Notes under the pieces: generated by a model
Seen by the model: the letters and a program-made list of their open reading frames with translations, nothing else
Databases searched by the model: none
Told to the model about the DNA's origin: nothing
Part shown: one piece after another, positions 23,136 to 34,721 of the stretch
Numbering within the stretch: the first letter of the stretch is position 1
Layout of the letters: every line of letters begins with the position of its first letter
DNA from: Acephala macrosclerotiorum
Lineage: Eukaryota > Ascomycota > Leotiomycetes > Helotiales > Mollisiaceae
Assembly: GCA_014904845.1 (NCBI GenBank)
Contig: MU119224.1
Location: 248,001-312,000, forward strand
Reading direction: 5' to 3'
DNA: 64,000 nt
Program-made: the position numbers and the translations under genes

Positions 23136-24042
23136 TTATGAAAAAGCACGACCTTCATCTGCTTGAAATCCAACAATGTAGTGCTTCTTCACTTGACCCT
23201 CGTCCCAGACGATCGGGATGACAGTGAGAAGATTTGCAAACATGCTCCCATCTTTTCTGTAATTCAAAAGCCGTACTCTTGCTTCTTGTCCGCTCCCAAT
23301 TTTCTCACGCAACTCCTCTCTGCTGTCTGCGTTGGACTTATTGACTTGTTGGTCCACGAATTTCTCACCACCTGGAGGATACTGTAGAAATCGGCAATTG
23401 TGTCCTATGCACTCAGCACTGGTATATCCCGTCAGAGCTTCGAATGGTCCGGAGCAATATATCACTGGCAAGTCTGGTTGCTCAGCATCGGCCAGCACCA
23501 ACGCAACTGCACTGTCGACATTGCCTATATGTATCGTCTGATTTGGACGATTGTAGACTCGTACCTGTACGATTTTAGCATTGTTATTGGCGGTATTCCC
23601 ATCGCCTGGGGGTCATTCTTATGGCCGACAAGAACGAAAACGACGTATTATGCTCTACGCAATCAAACAGACCGGATGAAGAGGAATATAAACACCAGAG
23701 AGAACTCGGACATACCAATATGGACATTATATCAATACCACTGGGCGAATACACCCCAGGATAGATGAGAGGATCCTTCACCAGTTGATTTAGATATTCT
23801 CGACCCTCAATAGTATATTTCCTTCTAGCCAACTTCCTCGAAGGCTCCACATCCACAACCGTGCTCCCAGAACCACCGTTCTGCTCATTCTGAGCAGCAA
23901 CAGCACAACGAAGCTATCCAAAAGTCAACAAAGAGTCACTTCAGCACGTGATTGCAAACCTAAATCCTTCCGAGCTTTAACGAGAGAGGAGAAATCTCAC
24001 CTCTTCCAGCCTCTGCGCCTGCGACTGATACTCCGAATTCAT
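23136..24042 (-). CDS. VVD: VIVID-type LOV-domain blue-light photoreceptor
   Basis: Three exons (24042-24001, 23913-23716, 23564-23136) join in phase to give about 222 residues. The size is close to that of known VIVID proteins, with essentially just an N-cap plus one LOV domain. The N-cap reads PLIYPGVYSPSGIDIMSIL. The LOV core has NRPNQTIHIGNVDSAVALVL, then FEALTGYTSAECIGHNCRFL with the photoactive cysteine in GHNCRFLQ, then RVRLLNYRKDGSMFANLL and the closing strand HYIVGFQAD. Family role: flavin-binding receptor that forms a light-induced cysteinyl-flavin adduct and dampens White Collar signalling (photoadaptation). The second intron is long for this genome (151 bp). GATC repeats lie ~165-205 bases upstream of the start. 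Confidence 0.9.
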
Positions 24043-26041
24043 TGCTACGACCAAGGCTCCGTGCTATTTCAATGGTATAGACATGATGGCGATGGACACG
24101 TCTGCTACGCAATATTTCCCATCTTCGACTGCACAAGATATCTATCTTAAAAGATAGTTCGGATGCCCACATTTTTCGAGACGTCAAATGCCTTTTAATA
24201 GGCGCGATCGGGCGCGATCTAGAGGTAGCCTCGAGCTTCTCGAGATCGGGATGCAACATAACATAAAGGTGGACTCTTTGATTGCCGCCATTGCTTCGGC
24301 TATGCCGGGTAATTGGTCGTCTGGACTAGATGCCGCTATTCTCAAAACCGGGTACGATGGAGGCATCTCCGTTGATATGGCTGCTCAGCATTAGCGCCAC
24401 GTGACGAGATCATACATTGAAGCCTATTTCTCTCGCGGATGTCGGGTGCGGCTTGTCATTTCAACGTTGTAAACTTCGATGCTGCTCAAGCAGAGCCACC
24501 AAGTGTCTACATCACCTCCTTGGGCTACTTGGAGGTTACACTATTCTCGGTACTAATGAAAGCACGCAGTCGAAACGTCATTAACAAAACAGATGTCATC
24601 GAAATAGCATAAGAATCGAGGGGAACCATCTTCAAACGCCAAGAATATGGCTCACGGCAGATGTAAGGGGCAAGAGACACAGGGAACACATCTGAAGTCT
24701 TGTTTTTTTACGAACAGAAGCGGTCTCCAATAGGAACTGAGCCTTCCTCTACATATTGGAAGCAGAATTGAAAGAGAAATGGGACGTCATTTCAATATTT
24801 GCTCAGGGAGGAAGGATTGCCAGACAACAACATCCAACAGATGCCCAAGGTTCTTACCGAAGAACACCATTGGCCTTTGCAAAACAAGAATACGGATCAT
24901 GAACAGGGCACGGCCAACTGAAGCCAATTTGAAGCAAACAGGTATCCGGCGTATACTCCTTTGGCTTCGATGCTACAATTCAAAGATGAAGTTTATCATC
25001 TGATCTTCCGTAGTTACACAAAGTCGCGGGCCGCGACGGGAGGCTGCCATGAAGGCTGAGAGCATTAATTTCTAGTGGTCAATTCCATCATGAGATGTGC
25101 ATCCCACCATAGATCTTTGCTTGGTTATGCACGTGCATCTTGGTAAGATAGCAGGAACGGGGCAGTGTGTTGAACGTGATTCTTTTGCATTTTCGTTTCT
25201 TGGAGGGAATATCAAGTTTTGAATTTTATAGAGGTTTATCGTGCTTTACTATCATTAAATAAGCATAAAAAAAATTTTCTGGTGAATGTTCGAAATTTCC
25301 CGTTATTTTTTTTCGCTCGATGTTTGACAGCTCGCTGAACGGAGTTCTGCTTGGGAAGTCTAGATAAATTATCTGTATACTTTGGGGCATTCGTCCGCGT
25401 TCCTTCCTCAATTCCCCGCTCGGAGGAAGGCGTGGAATCAATAGTGAGAGCGGAACCCAGCGGAGATTTTTCTCTCCAACACAATACCCCAAGAAGCAAG
25501 TTAGAGACACTCATCATCTTTTTGGACCAATTCGCAGACCACAAAGTATGTCTCGGGAAGAGAGGTGATAATCAGCCTCATCCTCCAGGAGCGCTACTGC
25601 GGCTCCGTAACTTCCGCCTCTTCTTGGCGATCTCTTGCCTCCTTTTTGATTGTCTACCGACTGCCGATTCCTTCGGCGCGTGATTGTTAGTTTAGGTGTT
25701 TTAACTTTGCTTACATGTAAGATCCAATGATAGATTTGAGTTTAGGATTATTCGCGGTCATTTTTTGTTCTCGGCAGGAATTGTCCGGGGAAGCAGGAAA
25801 AACGTAAAACGTGACAAAAGTCTCAGGAGAGGGCGGATCTAGGCCTGAGGAAAGAAGAGATCGACTCTTGAATGCCGAGCGAGGCTCTGATCCAGATTCT
25901 AAGCATGAAGAGGTTGCGAAAGAGCAGTATATCAAGCACCATCATCCCCTCCCAAGTCATCAAGCAATCTAATCTTCCTTCTAGATCTCTAATCTCAATT
26001 CAACTCCAAGCCCCCCAAATTACATATCACCAGAAATCAAA
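24043..26041. other. Intergenic region between VVD and a small secreted protein
   Basis: About 2 kb. The VVD-proximal end contains the GATC-bearing 10-bp repeats at 24201-24247. The rest includes an AT-rich patch with short A and T runs near 25200-25320. No gene content was recognised on either strand. Confidence 0.5.
24201..24247 (-). promoter_or_regulatory. GATC repeat cluster upstream of VVD
   Basis: A tandem 10-bp repeat, GGCGCGATC(G/T) twice in succession, is followed by a third GATC at 24244-24247. White Collar-type GATA factors bind paired GATC-containing light response elements in fungal light-induced promoters, and VVD genes are strong targets. Assignment here is inference from motif and position. 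Confidence 0.4.
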
Positions 26042-26245
26042 ATGCAATTCCCCACCACCCTCATCTCCGTCCTCTTCGCCGGCGCCGTTACCGCTGCACC
26101 GGCCGTCAATGCTGAACAAAAGCACAACTGCATCTGCACTGCTGCCGATTACCTAGCCAAGTATTATAGCTGCATGCTTCCTTACTGGGGCGAGAGTGAC
26201 GAAAACACTTATGAGGTTAGCTGTGCCTACATTGTTGGTAGGTGA
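26042..26245 (+). CDS. Small secreted cysteine-containing protein
   Basis: A 67-residue frame with a clear signal peptide (MQFPTTLISVLFAGAVTAAP, probable cleavage after VTAAP or shortly beyond). The mature part is about 45 residues with four cysteines (HNCICTAADYLAKYYSC and VSCAYIVGR). The CT-rich leader ends CAGAAATCAAAATG, a good fungal start context. The 3' end is uncertain: GAGGTTAGC at 26214 could be a splice donor leading to a longer product. Candidate secreted effector-like or surface protein. No family recognised. Confidence 0.5.
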   Translation: MQFPTTLISVLFAGAVTAAPAVNAEQKHNCICTAADYLAKYYSCMLPYWGESDENTYEVSCAYIVGR

Positions 26246-26806
26246 AAGTCCAAAAGGGAAAGAGCAATTGTATGCTGATGAGTGGTAGCTTCTTGGTGCG
26301 GATACTGTGGTGTTCTTTACTGGAAGAACTAGAGGATGGATATTGCGTTGAGTGTGGGGAAGACGTGAAAGATGGGATAGGATGGGATAGGCTGCTGGCG
26401 CAGGAAAACTGGGAAACATAGATTCGGGTTCTGGTTGCATTTGGGTATTGGGATTAGATACGGAAACAGATCTCTCGTTTGTACTTGGATAGTGTGTATC
26501 GAATTTGAGTGATTCTTCTCGGGTTAGTCTCCTAGCCTTCCACATTATCACTGCTGTTCATGATTCCTCAGCCACGGTTTCGAGGCAAGTACATGACTTT
26601 CTTCTAAAACAAGTTTCCAAATGTCCTTTTTATCTTCCTGACTTTTGATATCTTGTTGCACGTCGGACCTTGGCGACCGAAGTCAACAAGCTCGGGTTAG
26701 AAAGGCGAGTCAGTACTTTATGGCGTTCACCTTCACCTTCACGTCCCTCGCAAAATCCAAATCCAGCTAGCCCCAACCAATCTTACCCCACAACCCTCCC
26801 GACCCT

Positions 26807-26828
26807 ATATAGATTTAAATAAGCAAAT
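26807..26828 (+). repeat. 22-bp dispersed repeat, copy 1
   Basis: Contains ATAGATTTAAATAAGCAAAT and matches 43134-43155 exactly over 22 bases in the same orientation. Both copies follow a C-rich tract and precede a strong hairpin by about 190-205 bases. Confidence 0.55.
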
Positions 26829-26905
26829 CATCAGCATAGCCAAGTAGTCGGTATACCTAGAAGTCAATATGCAATGTAACGTGTCCCTAGACAATAGCAG
26901 TTATG

Positions 26906-26972
26906 CCTGAAAATGTCGCTTGGTCTCAAGTAGTTGGGTTACCTTGAAGAGTTTCCCTGAAAATGTCGCTTG
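26906..26972 (+). repeat. 17-bp direct repeat at 50-bp spacing
   Basis: CCTGAAAATGTCGCTTG occurs at 26906-26922 and 26956-26972. Confidence 0.6.
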
Positions 26973-27012
26973 AATATGCCCGTTTAAAAATCACACAGGT
27001 TGTGGTTTTATA

Positions 27013-27032
27013 AGACCTTCTTCGGAAGGTCT
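27013..27032. other. 8-bp hairpin with TTCG tetraloop followed by a T-run
   Basis: AGACCTTC and GAAGGTCT pair perfectly around TTCG, closed by C-G as in the extra-stable cUUCGg tetraloop. GAC and five Ts follow on the plus strand. The transcript, if any, is unknown. Confidence 0.55.
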
Positions 27033-27511
27033 GACTTTTTGCTTCTTGAATTCATCGATCTATCTGGGGCTGTGGGGGATTTTTTTTCTCTCCAATTTTT
27101 TGCAGCTCTTGTCTTCGCGAGCCCGAGATTGAAGCAAGGAAGCTTCGCTTGAAACCCTTCTGCTCCCCACCTTCTCACCATCAGCTTCGCCAGCATACCT
27201 ACTGAGCGAAAGTAGGTATCTTACGTAAACGAACCTCCTCCATTCTCTGTGCTTTCAATTTCAAATTTTCCAAACTGGATGTCCTAGCAACCCCATGAGC
27301 AGCAATCCACCCCCCAAAGAATGCAACGAGAGGAGAACAATTCGAAAGCCATTGCTCCCATTCACTGTTCCAAAGAATTAACATCAAAGTAGCAAGAAGA
27401 GCTACGAGGATTCACAACTTCCCATCCCGTCGAAAATCAAGCCACAACACAATCTTATCAATCAATCTTCAGCATCCCCGCGCCATCACGATTCTTCGCA
27501 ATGCTGCCACG

Positions 27512-27542
27512 AAAAAAAAAAAAAACAAAAAAAAAAAAAAAA
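27512..27542 (+). repeat. Interrupted poly-A tract
   Basis: A14-C-A16. It could be a decayed retroposed poly-A tail or a simple repeat. No source gene was recognised directly upstream. Confidence 0.7.
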
Positions 27543-28274
27543 TTTAAAACCATTATCTGATCATCTCCTTCCAGATCAACATACCGAACGGCACGAAGAG
27601 ATCTGAGCTTCGATCCTTATCCCGTAGCCACGAGGAACCTAAAGCGTGGCATTCTAAAATCAACCCAATGTCTCAAACATCAAAGACTTCGGGAAAATGC
27701 CACCCGAGCTAAAAGTCAAATCATGGCGATACATCCAAGACAAAGAACATGCACACCTGCGGAGCACTTCACCGCAAAACCGTATCTCGACCTTGCCAAG
27801 AGAAGTACAAGAGACTCTAATAACACGAGTTTCGCCAAGCAAAATCCACAAAAGACTTCAACGGACATTTGCAGTGTTCAGCTGATCTTGACAACGCAGC
27901 ACGTCTTCCACAACCTCGATTGTGCATTTTATTGAATTTTCAAGCCACACTTGCACAATACTTAGCCAAGCCCAGCCAGCGCCATAACCTTGGCACATAC
28001 AATCGCGTGGCAGATTTCCATGATTGAAGAAGTTTCTATTAAGGGCCTCGCAAAGAGCTGGCGTACTGTACAGAAGTGTGGCATGAATATGTAACAGGAA
28101 AAGAAGGTGGGCCACCATCCACACAGCCCCGAAAACGATTGTTAAGCAATTCAACCTGGACGCCATGCAACAGCCAGAATGCCAATACCCATTTTTGAAA
28201 AATTCAGCCCGCTCGCCGGTGATGCATCGCTATGTGAGATTTGTACAGCAGAAGGAAATTTGTAGAGTGTATGG

Positions 28275-29495
28275 TCATGAGCGCGACGCCGCCTTCGCAG
28301 GTCTCTGTGGATTTTCCGTCAGCTCGACTTGCGACCCATCTCGCGATGGTTGTCCTGATCTTTCGCCTTCCATAGAGGACGTGAACACATGCAACTGTTT
28401 GCTGCTGCTGTCATGCTCTTGTTTCGGTGCACCCTCCTCGCCACCTTGTCCTTCGAGTCTTTCGATGATCCTCTCCTGCTTCTTGAACATCTTGTAGAAA
28501 TTGTAGCTTCCCCATAATTGAGCAGAGGCGAACAGGACATGTAGCATAGGCGTAGTGACCTTGAATGCAATCGTCCATTGATACCACAAGATCCCGAACA
28601 GATACATTGTCAGTGCTGTTTCTGCCGTTGTGCCAATGAGCGTGGTGATGCAAGCCAGGCGGAAGATCTTGTAGAGGAATCTGTGCTCGTTGGGGTAGAC
28701 GCGGTAGAGGATGATCGAAACGTGAGGGAGGAACTCGGAAACAATATCGAAGGCACCTGGAATAAGCAGATTAGTAAGAGGTCCGCAAAATAGTGTTGTC
28801 AGCAAAGAAGCGAAATTAGCTTACCCCATACTGTGCACAGGATGAACTCAATTGTAGCATCCCTTTCTCGCACCAAATTCAAACTGATGGCAATCGCGGA
28901 TTGTCCAATCATGATCGTGCCAATGTGGTGACCAACACTGACTGGGGAGATCTTCGGTCGATAGAACAATTCGAAGATGTACATTGCGATGAGCCTGGAA
29001 GTGAGTCAGCCAGGGGACATCGTGATTGTTCTTTGCAGCAGAGCGCTCGAGTATATTGGAGATCGCGTGCTTTCCTATTTGCACGCAGATGGAGAGTCGA
29101 GTGGCTTACATTTGAGCAACGATGATCAACACATCTCCCATCGTAACGTACTTTGAGCCAGCAAATGGCGTGTGGAAATTGGCATTACCGAATGCGACGT
29201 CGACGAAGGGGTATGCGGCGAGAACCAAGATCAGGAGCTTAGTGGAGCCCGCGATATGGTGGTTGAGGAATCCTCTCCTGGTGTTGTCATCCATCTGCGT
29301 ATAGATCTTTCCATATATCTTCTTCAACAAGAAGCCCTCGAGGATGTAGAAGCGTATCAGGAAGTAGTTGACGAAGACGATGCTGATAATGAGCGCGCTG
29401 AATGGAGCCAGGCGTGAGATCGTTTGGACGGGTACATGAGTGACATGAGGTCCTTTGTGCGAAATGATCGTCGAATTCAAGGTCCCGACGTCCAT
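28275..29495 (-). CDS. Multi-pass membrane protein, TLC-domain-like, function unknown
   Basis: Three exons (29495-29110, 28994-28825, 28756-28275) join in phase to give about 345 residues. There are about seven hydrophobic segments: FSALIISIVFVNYFLIRFYI, TKLLILVLAAYPFVDVAF, GDVLIIVAQMLIAMYIFEL, MIGQSAIAISL, FILCTVWGAFDIVSEFL, ACITTLIGTTAETALTMYLF and TTPMLHVLFASAQLWGSYNF. The pattern ELFYRPKISPVSVGHHIGTI resembles the His-containing core of TRAM/LAG1/CLN8 (TLC) proteins, but I cannot confirm membership. The C-terminus is a soluble, charged tail of ~65 residues beginning KKQERIIERLEGQGGEEG. Probable ER or other endomembrane location. Confidence 0.75.
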
Positions 29496-32400
29496 TTTTG
29501 CTGCTGTGTCTGAAGAAGATCTATTTAGGGAGTGTCAAGAAGTCGAAGACACAGTGCAAGCACACGTGTGGAGGAAAGGTTGACTCAAAGGAAAGACGTC
29601 GGGTGTCGTTGATTCCTCGCATATAAGGAGCGAGCAAGAGAGCGTACAATGAAGACGACAAAGCAATATTAATAGGAAGAAGACACAGCAATCGTGGGCC
29701 GTCTCATAGTAGAAATCGAAGCGGTGGATGGTGTCGATTGGCTCGACTGCGGATGGTGAGTTGAAGAAACTTTTGAGGTGTGAAGGTTCGGGAGTGTGTT
29801 TCTATATCTCTGGACCTGAGACAGGAAGGAACGAGCCCACACATCAGGTTTGATAACACTAACTCGGACCCTTGCAGAGTCACTGAACGGTTGGAACTAC
29901 GGAGTACAGCCTAGTTCTTCCTGGGTCAGAGAGGGCTGAACTTACCCCATGGTGGCTGGGAATCCTTCTTAGATTACCACATGTTTGCAACACGCGAAGC
30001 AACATTCTGGCTGCCCCTTCCAGGGGATGACCCTACATTGCGCCTCATTCTGTGCCTCTCCTCTAAATTGGCCAGCGTGACAGATCACGGATATGGCTAT
30101 TCTCAGGTTGGGACAGAGGATAAATGCGTGTCTAGCGCCCCGAGACATCTTCGATTGGCCAATTAAGGCACGGGTGTCTCATCGCCTCGGAACATCAGCA
30201 ATAGGAAGCCTGGCTCATGCTGCTCATTTCCAGTGCTTGAGCCAGCAACACATCACATCGTCTTCTCCGTGATTCACAGTTTACCAGTACCGTCTTACGG
30301 TTCGTATTCTTGTTTGGCTGAGGCGGTTGTCAACGTCGTCGTTACTCCATGAGGCAGGCAAGCAAGCTACTTTGGCATGGAATAAGGGTGCAGTAGCTCG
30401 TTGTTCTTTTCGACCCTTCTATTCCTGTTGAGGCTAACGTGGCAGGCTTAGGGGGCTTGGCAAAAAACAAGCTTTCAAGTGGAAGAGGTCAGTGGTCGAT
30501 CTTCAGCAGGGGCTGAACAGGGGACCACTGAAGTGTGCTGGACCCCTCAAGCTGCCCCTCGCCCCCGTTATCTCGTTACCCATTCGCAATCGTTCCGGAA
30601 ATTACCAATTCGCAGCAGAGCAGAGAAGAGAGTGGAGGAGCGGAGGAGCGGAGGAGAGTGGAGTGGAAGGAGTAATAATAGTCGGCATGTCCACACCGTC
30701 CATACGAACCTCAATTCTCTGCGCCGCCGCACATCGGCAGGTAAGAAATCAGTTGGAATGCCACGAATTCTCCTTGCTTCCGTTTCCGTATCAATGGTGG
30801 CCTGACGAGTTTCGCAAGAATGAGCCCGTAGAAGAGGCCCTGTATGTCATTGGCAGCGGCCCAGTTACCACCAGGGACGATGTGCATTGATTTCTGGCCA
30901 CTTTCGAACATCCTGCCCCAATGAGAGACTTCTGCGATGACCCCGGACCAACTTTCTCGGTGGACTAGGATATTGCTCCTTCAGAATGCATCGATCAAAC
31001 CAACATTGACCCAGATCTTATCTAATTATCACGATTACGACTTCAATGCATCGTTGCCTTGGATCGTGATGCCGAGAGTACCTCCAGCCAACATCTACCG
31101 AAATTGCGACTTGCTAAATCGGCTCGGGCCTGGCTATAGTTTTGGGCCCTTTCATGACCCATGTCCTCCTTGGTATTACGAGTACAACCGTGCTAGAATC
31201 TCATCACGGAGTTTCCGAGATTCAGAACGCTCAAGCACACCACAGACAATAGCATCGAGACAAGCTTTTCCAAGACTTGTCACTGTGCCGATCTCTCAGA
31301 TGATCATTATTTGTAAGGAAACATGGGCCGAAACGAATATTCAAACACATCTGAAAAGGTGCGACAGAAAGCTTGATTGTGTGTTGGAATGTTGGTGCGC
31401 TTAATGCGCGTGCTCTCGGTTGCTGAAGTGCTGAAATCTGGGGAAGAAGTCGCAAAAAATTTTCCGCATGGATCGGATCGTTCTAGGCTTTCCGCAACAT
31501 ATTAGTACACCATAGAATCAATCGGCAAGAGAGACATTCCGAGCAAATGCGGAAGCTGAAAACTCGGAACGATATTCCTCAATTATCGTGATTTTGAATC
31601 GGTTCTAGAAGTACGCACAATACATGCACTGTACTTCAGCTCCCCAAAATGCCTCAATTGTTCCGATCCACTTCCCGGATTGCGCATGCGGGCGAGTGGA
31701 AAGAAGACGATGTTGCTGACCCGAAAGGTGTAGCAGAGCCGAGCCACCATTGCTTCATGCGCTGTTCATCCTAACGAACGATGCGGTTCGTATAGATTAA
31801 TTGAGCTGCCTAGCACCAGCCACTGTATGTTGCCCTCCTGATGAATTTTTGAGCATGACCGCCTTTAAATGATGAATTTGCATCTCACATCAGATGTTTT
31901 GCTGAGTGTTTTCGTTGGGCATCACGCTTTGTTTCATGTATTGATGGAAGTTGAGGTTGAAGTGGGTCTGATATCCGCCAGATCACATGTTCTCATTTCA
32001 CTCTCGGCATCCCCCTCCCAACAACCAAGTTCTTCTCGTTACTTGATGTCCTCTAGAGGATGGACGTATATCTTTGGTTATCATCAAGCCTGCTTTCTCT
32101 CTAAGAACATGAGACGCAAGATGCTATCATGGACAATCAATCACATGACTTAGGCAGTGATGATCTCTTTGAGCTAGCCGCTTCTGGACCATAAGCAGAT
32201 ATACCCAGCGTCATATTGGTCTCCTCGCTCCTTACATAACGTCCGGCACCAATGAGCAATTTTTAGAATCCTACGAGGCTCTCCAACTCTAGGAGGCTGT
32301 GTCAGCCCACATCCTACGATGAAACACTTGGAATTGTTATCTAATGACCTCGCGATTGGCTCACTCGCTTCTCAGCATGTGAAGTTACAAAGTTTTAAAA

Positions 32401-32799
32401 TTCCTCCGTTCTTACAGCCACGCAATTCTTCCACCGTATTGCATGGGCAACTCGCTCATTGGCAAGTTCGCTCAGACTGGGTGCTTTTTCAAGCCTCTTA
32501 CTCGTCGAGTCTTGAATCTTTGGAGATTCCCCAGATTCAGGCTTGCTGAGTGGCTTCGTTCGCTCAATTCGTTGTCCTTTTTTCTGTTGATACGCAGCAT
32601 AGCTTGAAATGTTGATGGCTGTGCCCCAGCTGTGATGCATCTCCTGCTCGTTCATGATTATGGTAGATCTTCATTTATATACTGACACCAAGTGCTTCAC
32701 GAGTATATAGTCATTATACTTGCCCCTACGATTAATCATCACAATCCTCATCAACACTTCTCATTTCCCCAATCATCTCTCTCTCACCCCAACGGCAAG
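29496..32799. other. Long gene-poor region
   Basis: About 3.3 kb. An AG-rich GGAGCGGA-type microrepeat lies near 30630-30665. A 155-codon open frame at 30937-31404 has no recognisable domain. The ends are presumably promoter sequence for the flanking genes. No transposon protein, RNA gene or other structure was recognised. Confidence 0.45.
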
Positions 32800-33917
32800 A
32801 TGACATCCACAATCTCCATGACAAGCACAGCAACCTCGACCTCAACAGCAACACCATCATGCATCAGTGTAACACCAGACAAGAACGGCTACGTTCCTGA
32901 ATGGGCCTGCAATGCAAACTACAACTACTACCCCTCGTTCACTGCCGCAATAATCTTCGCGGTCATCTTTGGCATCACGACATTCTTCCACCTTTATCAA
33001 GCTTTTGCATACAAGAAGTTTCGTCTCTGCTGGGTACTCTTGGTTGGTGCGATATGGGAATTTGCGAGTTTCGGTATTCGAGCGGCGGGGACAAAGAACC
33101 AGCAAAGCACTCCGCTTGCGTTCGTCTCCCAAATATTAGTGTTGCTCGCGCCGATGTGGATCAATGTAAGCAAGCTCTCCATCACGATAATCATGATGGC
33201 TCCTAACTTTGATCTCAGGCATTCGTCTACATGGTCATGGGCCGCATGATTTACTTCTTCGTCCCCGAAAAGAAAGTCTTCGGCATCAAAGGCATCAAAA
33301 TCGCCAAAATCTTCGTCTGGCTAGACGTCCTCTCCTTCCTCACCCAACTCTGCGGCGGAGCCATGATCTCGCCCGGCTCCTCACAATCATCACTCATGAC
33401 CGGTATTCATATCTATATGGGCGGCATCGGATTTCAGGAATTCTGTATCTTGATCTTCACCTCTATCGCAATCAAGTTCTTCGTCGACACGAGACGAAGA
33501 GAACGAACTGAAGAGGGACAACAGATCTTGGATGGAAGACCGAAGAATTGGAGGAAGTTGCTTTATGTTATGTTTGCTGTCCTCGCTCTAATCACCACGC
33601 GCATCATCTTCCGACTCGTCGAATTCGCCGCCGGTCTCGATGCTTCGAAGAACCCCATCCCATACCATGAAGTCTACTTCTTGGTTCTTGATGCTCTACC
33701 AATGTTCATCGCCCTGGTCCTCTTCAATGTTGTGCATCCGGGCCATGTTTTGGTTGGAGAGGGGAGTGAGTTCCCGAGGATGTCAAGGAAGGAGAAGAAG
33801 GAGATGAAGAGAATTAGGAAGGAGGAGAAGAAGGCGGCCAAAGAAGAGAAGGCTGCTTTGAAGAGGGCGAAGAAGGAGGGGTTGAAGATTGGGTCTTCTA
33901 TGGAGGAAATGGTATAA
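32800..33917 (+). CDS. RTA1-family seven-TM protein, copy 1
   Basis: Two exons (32800-33165 and 33219-33917) give about 354 residues. The ATG at 32800 is preferred because it sits in good context and precedes a Ser/Thr-rich N-terminus. RTA1 features are YYPSFTAAIIFAVIFGITTF, LLVGAIWEFASFGIRA, FVSQILVLLAPMWINAFVYM, MGRMIYFFVPEKKVFGI, the loop GGAMISPGSS, TRIIFRLVEFAAGLD and LDALPMFIALVLFNVVHPG. The C-terminus is a highly basic KKE/KKAAKEEK tail of ~50 residues. Family members (Rta1, Rsb1, Rtm1) are fungal plasma-membrane proteins tied to lipid or long-chain-base export and resistance to toxic compounds. The substrate here is unknown. Confidence 0.92.
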
Positions 33918-34365
33918 GTGCTTGAACAAGCAGTCTGATTCCAAGTGAGCGAAGGAGTTCTGGGATAATATGGTAGTTTGAGTTGTTCTTTAAGCGTGTG
34001 AACTTTAGAGGATCCTGCTAGGTTAGCGTTAGATATAGACCGGTTGATACCTCTGTAGTACCACATTTCATGAAATCATTTAGAATTCAATGTTTCTCCT
34101 TCGAGTTTTTCAAGTCAGGTACGTCGCTCTCGGTCTGGAAGAGATTTTCTTACTTGTAGTAAGGCATACCGTAGTCAATAGGCTTCTGCCTCTCCTCTCA
34201 CGTGCTCTATCTCCTCGCATTTAATCTCCCAGCCCTATTGGACTTTCTGAGCTCCTATTGTCTTATCCTACAAGTTCACATAGTAATCACTCATTATGGT
34301 CAACTCTCAACCCTCCAAATTTGAAGCAGGTCCTCTGCATACTTCGATCACGTGTATGTATGTCC

Positions 34366-34373
34366 CTCGCACA
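34366..34373 (+). repeat. 8-bp target-site duplication, left copy
   Basis: CTCGCACA, identical to 34722-34729 on the other side of the MITE. Confidence 0.75.
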
Positions 34374-34721
34374 CAGCGTGATAAATGATTAGATTAGATT
34401 AAATTATGAGGTCTTAATCATAATTTAATCATCAAATCATGATTTTCATGATTATTTTGTATACTACCCACAGGCCGAAATAAATGTTAATCGTGAGGTG
34501 GCCATGTTGCCAAGGGGTAGTGAGACCAATCATCTCTCCACGATTTACGGTATTTTGCTATATCTAGTTAAATACTGGCCTGCGCCCATTAACATTTATT
34601 ATGGCTTGTAGAGCAGTGATTAAGATTTTCCTCGTTAATCTAGATTTTTTCGAAAATGCGTTAATCATAATCTAATCATGATTTGAATTGATTAACGTGA
34701 TTTTTTTTTTTGATCACGCTG
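34374..34721. mobile_element. Non-autonomous hAT-like element (MITE), 348 bp
   Basis: The element begins CAGCGTGAT and ends ATCACGCTG, a perfect 9-bp terminal inverted repeat whose first bases fit the hAT consensus CAGNG. It is flanked on both sides by the same octamer, CTCGCACA (34366-34373 and 34722-34729). An 8-bp target-site duplication is diagnostic of hAT transposition. The ends are AT-rich with repeated subterminal motifs (ATTAGATT, AATCATGATT). An internal inverted pair, AATAAATGTTAAT, lies at 34479-34491 and in reverse complement at 34588-34600. There is no coding capacity, so it depends on a transposase elsewhere. The intact duplication implies fairly recent insertion. Confidence 0.8.

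Larger units (their letters stand above)
26246..28274. other. Intergenic region with repeats, hairpin and poly-A tract
   Basis: About 2 kb without a convincing gene. It contains a 22-bp sequence shared with 43134-43155, a 17-bp direct repeat, a TTCG-loop hairpin and an interrupted A-tract. Two minus-strand frames (27008-27196 and 27199-27387) lack recognisable content. Confidence 0.5.

Noticed and set aside
27008..27387. Two adjacent minus-strand frames that might be exons of one small protein
   Set aside because: No intron of plausible length with GT-AG ends joins them in phase, and the T-run hairpin lies inside one of them.
27512..27542. Poly-A tract as the tail of a retroposed gene
   Set aside because: Upstream sequence shows no intron-less copy of a recognisable gene and no flanking target duplication that I could find.
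30937..31404. 155-codon plus-strand open frame
   Set aside because: No domain, signal peptide or membrane pattern was recognised, and there is no sign of introns or a good start context. Length alone does not support a gene.
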